This document shows, piece by piece, positions 10,583-21,292 of a DNA stretch of 64,000 nucleotides (position 1 is its first letter; each line of letters opens with the position of its first letter). This DNA is from Kalaharituber pfeilii (taxonomy: Eukaryota; Ascomycota; Pezizomycetes; Pezizales; Pezizaceae): assembly GCA_015179045.1 (NCBI GenBank), contig WHUZ01000013.1:930001-994000 (forward strand). The letters run 5' to 3'. The notes under the pieces were generated by a model that was given only the letters and a program-made list of their open reading frames with translations, was not told the origin of the DNA and ran no database searches. Both the position numbers and the translations under genes were made by a program.

Positions 10583-12926
10583 ATGTCGTCAGGCCCCTCT
10601 AAGAACGTCAGTCTCAACACGAAATCTGCAAACAGCAACAACTCGTTGAATATATCCTCATCTCAACTGTCCAGCAGCTCAAGTGCAACTGAAAACCACC
10701 GGCGCGGCGGAAGCAGCGGGGCGGCTGCACTCGCTAGATCAAACCAAGCTACGCCTAGAGGGAACCAGAGCTCGAAAAAAAGCCATGTCGACCATCGCAG
10801 GGCGAGGAAAGACAATACTGCCGAAGAGCTTGCCCAGCTTGACTACGAGGTACGTATGCTCATCTCTCACCCTATCCCGGAGCCCTTGAAACCTAATTCC
10901 TTGCAAACGTAGATCGAGATGGCTGCCTCCGGCGCCAGCCGAAAAGGCACCTCGATCACCCATCTCATGAACTGGAACTTGCCACCGCGGCCCCAAGAGC
11001 ACCATTACAACTACAGCTTTCGCTCACGCCACATGCAACAGCATCAGCGCAGGAACCCCACATGGGGTCTCGGTTCAGGATATCATGCTGTGGACAAAGC
11101 ACGGTATGATCTCTGCAAGCACAGACCCGAATTGAATAGCTCATGAAAAATTATGACATAGATATGTGCATGCGAATTACCGATTCGTTGTGAACCCAGC
11201 AGGGGACTACCGTGCACAGGCAGTCGACTCAGACGTCCATGTGCCCTGGGAACAGGTGCTACAGGTGCTAGCATCTGCAAAGTCCCAAACGGCAAGCTGC
11301 CCCATATGTCTTTGTGTCCCGGTTGCACCGAGAATGGCGAAGTGCGGACATATATTCTGTTTACCGTGCTTGATGAGGTACATGGCGTCCGTGGAGGACG
11401 GGAAACCGCCACTACATGATAAGAAGCCAAAGTACAAGAAGTGTCCAATTTGCTGGGATAGCGTGTACATGAAGGATGTACGGCCTGTGCGGTGGTTTAC
11501 TGGACAAGAAGGAGATGTGCTACAGGACGGGATGGAAGTTGTGCTTCGGCTGATGGGAAGGCGCCATGGATCCACTCTAGCATTACCTAGGGATCGCCCA
11601 GTAAACCCCGAGGAGGAGGCAGATGGAATCCCGTGGTACTTCTCGCCAGAGGTGGCGGACTTTGCGAGATTGATGAAGGGCACAAGGTCCTATATGGAGG
11701 ACCAATTCAAGCAGGAAATCGATGATCTCATAGTTATGGGCAAAGAGGACGAGCTCATGTTTAACGAAGAAGGCGAATGGACGAGGAAAGCTATTGCGGC
11801 GATTAAAGACACAAAGGAGAATTTGGAGCACATCAAAAACGTGGAAGCACCCCTGGTTTTGCCTTTAATTGCTGAGCCGAAACCTGAGAGGCCCCAGATG
11901 AAGATCAATGAGAACCTTGAAGATGTTCCGGATATGTATTTTGTGACGCACGCAGCGCGTTCCGGACAAGTCACCCCCGCAATCCGGCCCGATGCCCAAA
12001 GCCCCGTCGAGAACATCAGCAGCAGCAACAGCGACAGCAAGCCCGCCGCTCTTGCATCCATCCGGGTACCCGACGACCGACGCCTCAAATCCAACGAGCA
12101 CTCCTCCGCCTCCTATTACTTTTACCGCGCCCTCCCGCACTACTACCTCTCGCCCTTCGACATCCGGATCCTCAAATCTGCGTTCGGAATGTACGAGGAC
12201 TTCCCCACTGCCCTCATAGCACGCGTGGAGGGCATCTCCACAGGCCACAGCGTCGATGACGAGTTTAGGCGCAAGATGAAGTATCTAGCCCATCTACCGT
12301 ATGGTACAGAGGTCGCGTTCTTGGAATGCGATTGGAGGGGAGTGGTGCCCGAAGATGTGCTGGAGAGATTCAAGGGGGAGATTGAGAGGAGAAGGAAGAG
12401 GAGGAAGGATAAAGAGGTGCAAGAGGAGAGGGAAAGGGAGAGAGCAGAGAAGGAGGGGAGGCACTGGGTAGTGGAGAGTAGGAGAAGGGAGGATGAAGCG
12501 GGGACGAGCACAAGGCAGCGGTTCTCTGAGGAGGACTTTGTGGCACTGGCGGTTACGGACTCGACGAGGGCAGGAGAGCATTGTGACTCTCCACCTCTTA
12601 GCGGAGGCGAAGGTGCAGCAGCAGCAGGTGGACCGACGCCAGGGACTTCCCCTGTAACACATAGAACAACAGTATGGGGTACTCCCGCTGTCGCGAGGAT
12701 CGAGGAGCCTATCGTGAGGCCGAGGCGGGACGATGGGTGGGCGGATGTGGATGTGGATTGGGAGAGGGATTACCTGTTGGAAGAGGATCTCCTCGCGCAT
12801 CAGAGGTATGATGAGGGGTTGGCGAGGACGCCAGGACAGAGCCCAATGAATGTGGGGAAGGGGGCGAATAAGAAGAAAAAGAAGAAAGTAGTGTTGATGA
12901 ATAATGGGGGAAAGAGAGGAGCGTGA
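10583..12926 (+). CDS. MAG2: RING-finger E3 ubiquitin ligase, RNF10/Mag2 type
   Basis: RING E3 ligase; family members (human RNF10, yeast Mag2) ubiquitylate 40S ribosomal proteins uS3 and uS5. Three exons: 10583-10849, 10913-11103, 11162-12926, all in phase, about 740 aa. The N-terminus is Ser/Asn-rich and disordered. The conserved pre-RING segment reads ITHLMNWNLPPRP, then HANYRFVVNPAGDYR. A C3HC4 RING follows (CPICLCVPVAPRMAKCGHIF...CLPCLMRYM...KKCPIC). After it come YYFYRALPHYYLSPFDIRIL and YLAHLPYGTEVAFLECDW, also typical of the family, and then a basic E/R-rich coiled segment and a low-complexity acidic and lysine-rich tail. The GC3-rich 3' half has antisense shadow ORFs. The divergent neighbour is the deubiquitinase that opposes this activity in other species. 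Confidence 0.92.
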
Positions 12927-15097
12927 TCATTGGAGGAGTTGAGGGGGTAAGCGGCCATATGGGGTGTGTTTCTAGAAGGGGCAATGGGAAGAGAGCCCAA
13001 GGGGCTATAATAGGAGAACAAGTACACCTTGACCAGCAAGCGGTGGGTCAGAGCGTATATATATGTTTTGATCACAAATAACATATGCACACAGTTTAGA
13101 CAGTTTCAAGCAAATTTACAAACAAATTGGGATCCGGCGGCGGCGGCGGCGGTGCTGGTGGTGGGATACAAAGTATTCTGAGTGGGAGGAATATGATGAG
13201 TGAAAGCTTTTTTTTTTTTTTTTTTTTTAAAGATTCACTACTTAGTTCTATACGATACATTATATACAAAAGATTGAAAATAAAGCTTTTTTTCAAGATT
13301 TGTCTTTTGAAGTGCAGGGGAGGGCGAACGGGTTTGGTTTTCTTAGCAGAAGTCTAGAATTCGGCATATTGTACTCTACCTTGACCTCAGATCCCGTTCC
13401 TATTCTCGCGCTTACGCACATGCCCCTGAGATCTGAATGCTACCATACGGCCGTGCACAACGTTTCTAATATTGTAACAACGATTGTATCTCTACAGGCA
13501 ACAGTATGTACATATAGGTACTTCGGCACCCCTCGTTTCTCTTTCTCTCCCTTTCTCATGAATGAATGAGGCTGCGCCTTTTTCTTAAAATCAAATATAA
13601 TTCCACCGAAGCTCAGCTCCCGTTTTTCTCAATCTCCTATCTTTCGCCATCAAAATTGGCGCAGGTGGAAAGTGCCTTCTGCATTACCTTTACCAAATAT
13701 ATACATTACTGGTCCTTGGTGACGCCACTTTTCTTGGCACCTCAAAAAGCTTGTTTGCACAGCTCATATCTGCACGCCCAATTTCAGAAGTAGTACCTGC
13801 AATTCATTGAGCCATGTCTATAGTATTGCATATCACAATCATGAGGATAGTGGCAGTCAATTATATGGACCAATAAATCAGGAGCATTTTTTTTTACCTA
13901 AATTCTCTCTGCACAATAGTGTAGTTTTACACAAGGAGAATATTTTTGGGGGCTAATAAATATTCGGCATGAAAATACATATTGAGTCCATCTTTATTTC
14001 ATATTTTCAATATTTTTTTTTGTTTACGCTGTGTTGCAGGTTCTGTGTGGAGCTATTTATTTCCAGATACTGATATCTGACCCAAGAATGGCGGGGAATT
14101 TGGCAATCTTGTTGGCGTTCTTTGAAGTTTGCAAATTTTTGCTTCTACGAACCGGATCCACGAAGTTTCAGGTAGTGGCTATCATAGTTTTCATTTAATA
14201 GTCGGACCTCTCACTTTCTATCTATACCAATTTTTATATATAATTTATTTATTAGTAATATATATTCATCCGAACCCCTGGATTTAGAAAATATTTTCCA
14301 AATCCTGGGTGACGGTGTGAGTTTTTCTCTACAATGGAAGAAAAAAATCCTGATTGTCTATGATATCTATTTGCGGTGCTACCATGGTATGAGACTAATG
14401 ATGGTGTATGTACAGGGTTGCAGTAAATAGAACTAATTACAGCTTAGTTACAGCTACAAGTTTTTCTGTCGACGTAGCAACCGTAGTTTCTAAGGGACCT
14501 TAGACGGTTGCCTTCGCCAAGGACAAGCTTTGCCATAACTAAACGAAAGATAGTCAAGACCCTCGCTGCGCTCGGAGAGTGCCCTAGGGGCTTGGTATGA
14601 GACTAGGTGCTACCAAGACTTTTGACCAGTGACTGTATAATTCATAATCATTAACTAAAATAAAACACACAAAAAAAAAATAAATAAATAAAAAAATAAA
14701 AAAATAAGCCCGTCGACGCAAGTACTTTTACATGATCCTGACTAATTTAACTGAATATCACCCGCTTACTCGCCCTCCTACCTTCCTGCATTGACGTTCT
14801 GACATGCAGGAACGTTGACATGAAAATCCGCCAATGAACCCCAATTTGGGCAACACGGTGTAACAAAGCTGCAAATAAGGCCAATGTTCATGATCCTAGC
14901 ACACATATATACGTCACACCTGAACGATAAATTCATTATTTCCTCCCCCCATCTGTTCATCAATCATAGTTTCGAAGGGCAAAATACAAAATATACAAAT
15001 ACTCTTACAGAAAAAGGGTATCAATCTCAAACGTAAACACAACAGACAAAGGTTAACAACTACATACAAAAACCAGCCAACACCCTTATACCTCACA
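12927..15097. other. AT-rich convergent intergenic region with low-complexity tracts
   Basis: 2.2 kb between two gene 3' ends. It includes a CGG repeat near 13135-13153, a T run at about 13208-13228, and a strongly AT-rich block at about 13860-14330. From about 14380 to 14707 composition is less AT-rich and ends in an A-rich tail, described separately. I see no supported gene. Confidence 0.5.
14380..14707 (+). mobile_element. Possible SINE/LINE-type remnant ending in an A-rich tail
   Basis: An island of mixed composition inside AT-rich sequence, containing GGTATGAGACTA at two places (near 14389 and 14596). It is followed at about 14656-14707 by an A-rich tail of AAATAAATAAATAAAAAAAT type. 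The structure fits the 3' end of a non-LTR element. I could not find a target duplication or a coding region, so this is tentative. Confidence 0.3.
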
Positions 15098-16757
15098 TCA
15101 CAACCTAATCCCGCCCCGCTCCCTCGTCCCTCTCCTCAAATGGCCCCACAACTTATACCCCATCACTACCCCCCATCTTGCCCCCTCATAAATGCCCCAT
15201 CCAAGCAGCACCCATACCACCATCCACCAAGCCCGTCCCCACTTCAATTCAAACCTCCTCTCATGACAAAACTCCCCTGTAAAACTATACATTCCTCGCC
15301 TTTCCTCGTACAAAAATCCAAAATCAAGGCTCACCAGCGGCGCCCACTTATCAAAATCGTGATTATCCGGGGGATATTGGACTACTTTTCCCGTATCGAC
15401 AGGATGCATCACGAAACCTGTTTCCCCCTTCCGAAGGCGCTTGAGGATGGCTGGGATAGTGAGGGGAGTGTCTTTAAGGACCGTCCAGCCGTGCGGGACC
15501 TCCTCAGGGCTGTGCAGGTCTGTGGAGCTGATGAGGGGCATTTTATGTTTCCGTGCAAAGAGCAGCGTGGGGAGGTCTAGTGTCCGAGCATGCAGAATCT
15601 CAAATGCGTCGACGCCCCACTTGACGAGGTCCTCTTTTGACGGGTGATGTTGGATCACAGGGACATTGTACCCATTTTCGGTCCCAAGTGACCACGGAAT
15701 GTGATTGACGACCACAATCCCCCCCTGGGCGTGCGTCTGCTCAATGACCGACTGGAGATCCTCGTCGCTAGGCCACGCGGCGGACGGCGGGGGGATTGGT
15801 TTGGTGAGGCCAATAAGGGCCATGTGGATGCGGCAAGTCGTGTACTCGATTGCGGGAATCACGAGGATGGAAGTTTCGGCGGGCGTGTTGTAGCGCTCGT
15901 TGGCATATTTTTGGGCAGCGAGGCCACCGGAGAGAGTATTGTGGTCACTTACAACGACGGCGTTGAAGCCATATGCTAGTGCCCAGTCGACAACTGTAAG
16001 ATTTTCTAGATGTCAGTTTCCTTTTCCTTCATGGTTGGATTTGATGTGTATACCCACCCTGCTCGGGGCTTAAATCCCCATCTGAATGCGTCGTGTGCGT
16101 ATGCATTTCCAAAAACACACTGTATGCTTCTTCCTCCCTCTCCTCTTTCTCTTGCAATCGCCGCTTGCGTTCTTCATATCCCAGAAGTCCTTCTTCATAA
16201 TCCCACACCGCAGCCTCCGTCGTTCTCGTGATTAGGGCAGACACATTGAACCGCTCCAGCTTCTTGTAATCGATCAGTTCGCTTCGCTTCCGAGGGGGCT
16301 TGTCGGCATATTTGACAATGAGGAGTGTCGTGATGAGGGCCGTGAGGATGAGGGCGAGTTGAAGGACACGGAGGAGAAGGGAGGAGAGGGAGGTGCTGAT
16401 GACATATCTTCCTATGAGGTGGGTTTATATGTGCGTTAACTCGGCTTGATATGGTTGTACAAGGTTGCGAGTGGTGGATGTCAACTTACTACTCTTGACA
16501 TCGTCCTCCTCGCCACCACATATGGTCCGATTGAAGCGGTGTCCTAAGTTCTTTAGGTGCCTCCTTGCCGTCGACGGCCCATTGCAGAGAAAGTTGAGGG
16601 TAGGCGATATTCCTGAGCTCGCGGCAGTGGTAGGCTGGTGGAGGTTCATGGGGTTAGGGGAGCTGGTGGGTCTAATTCGGGGGCTCTCGTCATCATGGGA
16701 GTGGTAGCTGGGCAGGAGAGTATCGGATTCGTGGCCGGGAGAGTACATTGAGGACAT
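15098..16757 (-). CDS. PHP-domain metal-dependent hydrolase with membrane anchor
   Basis: Protein of about 505 aa in three exons: 16757-16490, 16411-16058 and 15993-15098. The PHP (polymerase and histidinol phosphatase) domain is clear: the first metal motif HTHTTHSDG, then VVVSDHNT, AIEYTT, VVNHIPWS and SSTDLHSPEEVPHGWT. These supply the His and Asp ligands of a di- or trinuclear metal site used for phosphoester hydrolysis. Before the domain there is a disordered Ser/Pro-rich N-terminus and one hydrophobic segment (VLQLALILTALITTLLIV, near residue 110). Near the C-terminus a second, Trp-rich hydrophobic stretch (WWMVVWVLLGWGIYEG) suggests another membrane contact. Similar PHP proteins are common in filamentous fungi but have no settled substrate, so I do not assign one. 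It is convergent with the RNF10-like gene. Confidence 0.85.
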
Positions 16758-18487
16758 TTCTGTCGCAATGGGGCTCTGTTGATGGGGAGGGGGAGGAAGA
16801 GGAGGGGGGCGGCCAAGTACTGTACGAAGTGCTCCTCTGGTATTCGATGTCCGGATATCGATGAAAGGGCAAGGGGAAGATTGAATATCGATATAGAGCT
16901 GGACTCAGTCTGCGCGGCAGTAGACAGTAGACTCGTGAAGCCCCAGACCCGTGCACATGTTGGGCGAAATGCCATGTATATATACCTATATACACAAGTA
17001 TAGTTCGTGGCTCTACGACACATTATTGGCAAGCAGCGCACAAGAGATGATGCCCCGGCTGCTTGCCCTTCCCCTTCCCCTTCCCCTCCGGCTATGCATA
17101 CTCCTCCGCCCGGAAACGCACCCCAGACAGCTGCTCCGCCCCACAGCCGTTCACCACGGCCGCTTCATGGCCCCCTGCCGCCTCTCCTGCCCGCTCCTGT
17201 CCCTCCGCCCCCCCCACCCTCTCCCCCCCTCTCCTCCTCACCTCCCGCCGGCTCCATCAGCATCTTGGCTCCACCCCGCATCGGGCAATCTCCGTTATCT
17301 AAAACCCACTTCCCACTCCGGACTAGCGCACTTCCCGCAACTGTTTAGCGCAGCTCCAAGATTGGCAATTGGTGGAAAAGGTTCGGGCTTGATGGAACGC
17401 GTGCGGCGAGGGCGCGCTGTCAATGGCTAGATATTTGCTCTCATGCCTCCAGCGGGATATCGGGGAAACGGGTTAGCTACATTGATACTCTCAAGGTTAT
17501 CATAAGATAAGATAACTTATGACCCAAGATGACCATTGGGTGGCAACACAGAGCTTTGATATCATATCATCTACAAATCAATGCAGACCGCTGGGTGCAG
17601 CTACTGAATGTAAAATAAGTTCTTACTTTACACATCATGCACGCCGTTCGAATTTTGAATTATTAAACAAAACATAGCTAAAGATTACAGGGTACTTACT
17701 ATAGTGGGCCCCCTGTTATTTGTATAGATGAACAGTTTATATACATTGATTACTTACTTGGCCGCGCTGGTATGATACGAATACCAACGTTACTGAACCA
17801 TTAAACCTTCTCAAGCATACGTAAGTTCGCGGTGCCACCGCCGAAAAAAGTGTAATATCATAGGAAGAAAAGAAGCAACACAGTAAGCTTTCAGCTGGTA
17901 TCATTTTCGGCGCGGAGATTTATTGGTGCGGTGATAGAGGAAAGGGCCCGGGGGGTATGTCAGTAAATCCTGCTTCATACATATGCATGCTCGGCAAGCA
18001 ATAGTAACGTCACCTTATTAAAAATACTTGGAGAGGCTGAAGATCGATGGAAAGACCAAAAGACAAAAGGCCGCAGCCAATGGAATTGGAAAATGGGACT
18101 GTGAAGAAGGGTTTGTTTGAGTAAGCGGACTGCGTGTATCTAGTTATCCCAGCACGAGACTACTATTTTATCATCTGCAAAGCGTCAAGTATCATGTTGG
18201 ACGTTCCCTGCTTTGTAGATTAGAAACATATAACGTGTCTTAATTTGAAACTACATATAAAAATCAAAGGGGAAATCAAGTATAATTAGCATAATAACAT
18301 ATTCTTCAGTACAGCAGAAGCTACAGTACCAACATATAGAACCTAATATAAACATCACAATTACAATATATATCACATACACAAGTTGAAATCAACCCCT
18401 CCCCCCCTCCCCGCCCTCCCACAATCTCCATCGCCACATGCCAAAACTGGACACGAAAAATCTATGGTTCGCGGGGCCTCTTGCATC
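16758..18487. other. Intergenic region upstream of the PHP gene
   Basis: 1.7 kb. The first 0.7 kb (16780-17430) is GC-rich and pyrimidine-rich on the plus strand, so it carries long spurious ORFs; it is likely promoter and 5' leader of the PHP gene. The rest is AT-rich. I see no supported gene. Confidence 0.5.
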
Positions 18488-19762
18488 TCAGGCAGATCCC
18501 GGCCTTGGGGTCCTCTCAACACTAGTACTCGCCCTCGCCCTCCTCCTCGGCGGCGGCGTGCTATAGCTGCTAGAACGCCGCGTCCTTGCTTTGGGGCTTG
18601 GAGTAGCAAGTGCAGCAGCATTTGCAGCGGATGTAGCATCACTCTGGCCATTCGCTCTGTTGGAGTGACTGCTGCTAGTGCCACCATCTGCATCTCCAGA
18701 CTTGGCCGCATTCTGAATATCTGCCCGAGCGTACGGCCGGTATGGGTCGTCGTCTTCATCACTTGAAACCCCATTGCTCACTTGACCGGCACTTGCAACA
18801 CCTTCTCCATCTCCGGCGAGCGCGTCGTCATTCGTTGACCCCGCTGCATTCCATGCCTGTGCTTCAGCAGGTGCTGTAGTATTCTCAGTACTCTTGTCAG
18901 TAGGCACTGTCTTGGATTTCTTCGCAGCAGGTCGCGCTGCTGCTGCGGCAGCCTTTCTATGCTTGGGCGCCTCTGCGGCGTCGCCTTCGTTTGTCGTGGC
19001 CTGAGTAGCTGCGCCTTTAGGCCTTCCTCGCTTTGTGGTTTGTGCTGTAGAGGGGCGCGGGGCTGGAGCAGGGGTATTGCCATCATCATTGCCCTCACCT
19101 CCGGTAGCGGCTTCGCTGTCATCATTAATCTCCTCGTCAATCGTATTCAATGCCTTTCTCTTCTGACCGGCTCGGACAGAACCCCCTCTCCCTCTAGCTC
19201 TCTCGGCACTCTCTCCCCTACCACCTCTTCCCCTCCCTTTCCCTCTCCCTCTCCCTCTCCCAGTACTTGCCCTACCCGCAGGTGCAGGGCCCGATGCCTG
19301 ACCCTCCGCCTCCATCCCACTCCTCAACCTTCTCGCCGCCGCTGCGTCTGCGTCTTCCGCAACTAGCACCGCGGCCTTCCTCGACCTATTCGGCGCGGGC
19401 CCACTTGTCACAATCCTCGGGACTACCTCCAAATCTCCTCCAGCCATAGCAACACAATACCCACCCCCATTCCCAAATGGCACAATAGTTCCATACTGGT
19501 TGCGGAGCGTGATTCTGGCCATGCGACGGAGATAGCCTTTCTTCCCTTCGCCCTTTCGCATGGGGGGGCGTTCTTTCAGGAGTTTGTAGTCGACACCTTC
19601 CACGAGCTTGAAGGCCTCGCCGGTGCCATCATCGGCTCCGAAGCCCGCAGCCTTGTCGGCGGAGGATTTTGTGCTGGGGCGGGCGGCTTTGCTGCGAGCT
19701 CTGGCGCTCGGTCCTGCTGCGGACTCGCTGTTACTGTCTGCGACTGATGCTGTTCGCGCCAT
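18488..19762 (-). CDS. Unrecognised low-complexity protein, possibly nuclear
   Basis: Single-exon ORF of 424 aa from the ATG at 19762. I do not recognise the family. Residues of about 45-125 look folded and conserved in style (EAFKLVEGVDYKLLKERPP, GYLRRMARITLRNQYGTIV, GGGYCVAMAGGDLEVVPR). The rest is compositionally biased: an R/G-rich stretch with GRGRGRGKGRGRGGRG, then acidic, Ala/Thr-rich and Lys-rich segments with PKKSK- and KRKAL-like basic clusters, and a Ser/Arg-rich tail. Such composition is typical of nucleic-acid-binding or chromatin proteins, but no catalytic or zinc motif is visible. The long open frame, the ATG with a good upstream context and the ordered N-terminal block support a real gene. 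Function is unknown. Confidence 0.7.
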   Translation of the reverse strand: MARTASVADSNSESAAGPSARARSKAARPSTKSSADKAAGFGADDGTGEAFKLVEGVDYKLLKERPPMRKGEGKKGYLRRMARITLRNQYGTIVPFGNGGGYCVAMAGGDLEVVPRIVTSGPAPNRSRKAAVLVAEDADAAAARRLRSGMEAEGQASGPAPAGRASTGRGRGRGKGRGRGGRGESAERARGRGGSVRAGQKRKALNTIDEEINDDSEAATGGEGNDDGNTPAPAPRPSTAQTTKRGRPKGAATQATTNEGDAAEAPKHRKAAAAAARPAAKKSKTVPTDKSTENTTAPAEAQAWNAAGSTNDDALAGDGEGVASAGQVSNGVSSDEDDDPYRPYARADIQNAAKSGDADGGTSSSHSNRANGQSDATSAANAAALATPSPKARTRRSSSYSTPPPRRRARASTSVERTPRPGSA

Positions 19763-21292
19763 GGTACCTTGTTATCAGACTGTGAAAGTCCTCTGTTGCA
19801 GATTGGATATTATTGAATTCTCCTGCAATCCTCTAGCTCTTCGCAATGGCGAGAAACCAATTGCTTCCTTTCAGAATCAGAAAACTGGTTATGAGAAGTT
19901 ATAGTATTATAATAAGTGGAAAACCAGATCCTCCGCAAATGAGAATAGTAAAGGGGAGGCTTCCCCCAGCATGACCTGTGCACTAAATCCGCCATATGTG
20001 TATATGGCAACTTCCTTTGTTTTCGTCATTAATTCTGAGTTCGCGGAATGGAGGGTGGCCGGAACAAAGAGCCTTGGAGTGGCTGAGAGGAACTTAAGCC
20101 AATAAAGAAAGGATTTGTTGTGAGTGTACCCCAAATCGGAGGTCCCAGAACAAAGAAACAATGCAGCCGGCTACAATGCCAAAGACCAGTTTTCTGATCT
20201 GATAGATCTTGTATGTGTGTAACGTCCAAATGGTCTGATTGCCGAAGTGAAATAATCCTGAGAAGGCAGAAGGTAGGGGCGTTCAGCACCTATACGAAGT
20301 AGTTCAAACAATCCTGTACAAACCTGCTATATTTTTTTTCTCTAGATATTCCATAATCTACTTCACCATCTTCAATTTTTCTCGAGAACTTCTTTGACTG
20401 AATTTCGTATGATTAGAATAGCAAAGCAGAGCTGCTGAGGCTTAGAGTTACATTCATAAAGAGTCTTGTAACTTTAATGGAACAAGACCGCGGCCAATTT
20501 ATCTACTCATAATGGACTACATTAAATTTAATCAGTCAAACCCGGTCGATTATGAAATTTACTCAACGAGGTGCCGCAATAGAGAAAAACCCTCCGTTCC
20601 AGATAACCGCAAAAATGGGGAGAACTGTGATTGCGTTCCGAGCGTTTTGCGTGGCATTTGTAGCATTCGTACTTGGTTACATACACAGACCACTATGGAC
20701 CCTTGATCTACTTCATTATGTTTTTGTTTCATCAACATTCATTCTGCACTGCCACCTTGAATATTTTTACAGCTTCACCTAGTCTACACAGAATACTACC
20801 TTCGGTCCTGCACATCTCAAAAAATCTCTTCTAACAACCTACTTTCACCTCGATGGCTAATCCTACCAGTGAAGAAATTGTCATTTTGGTATCCATATTT
20901 AGCTGTGATTTTTCAGCTCAAGATAGACATAGCTAGGTTTATTCCTTACTTTCCTTTTCAGTGTATTAAACTTCCTCCAAAAAATCCTGTTGGAGCAGAA
21001 CGAGGAGGGGAAATATGGATTACATAATATCCAAGGAAACGACACCCAGAGTGTCAAACTTTAATGGAATCATTTTTAGCTATCCCCCGGCGCAAAAAAA
21101 GTCCCACAAACATGCTCCTCTATCCCCGCTACAGGTATCCCAGTGAAAGAAAATACATAGAATTACAACAATACTCAGTTTTGCCCCAAATGCAAAGAAC
21201 AGAACGCGGGAACATGAAGATAAAGAACTAACTGATCGAGAGATATATGTATAAAACGGAAATAGGAATAAATACAAAAAAAAATAATGTCA
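19763..21292. other. Intergenic between the unknown protein gene and the Raf1-like gene
   Basis: 1.5 kb of AT-rich sequence between two minus-strand genes. It should carry the promoter of the unknown gene and the 3' UTR of the Raf1-like gene. Small ORFs such as 20029-20289 (minus) and 20512-20782 (plus) have no family signal. Confidence 0.5.

Noticed and set aside
17007..17430. Overlapping plus-strand ORFs rich in proline
   Set aside because: Composition effect of a pyrimidine-rich promoter; no family signal or splice continuation.
20029..20289. 86-aa minus-strand ORF upstream of the unknown protein gene
   Set aside because: No conserved features and no splice link to the neighbouring gene.
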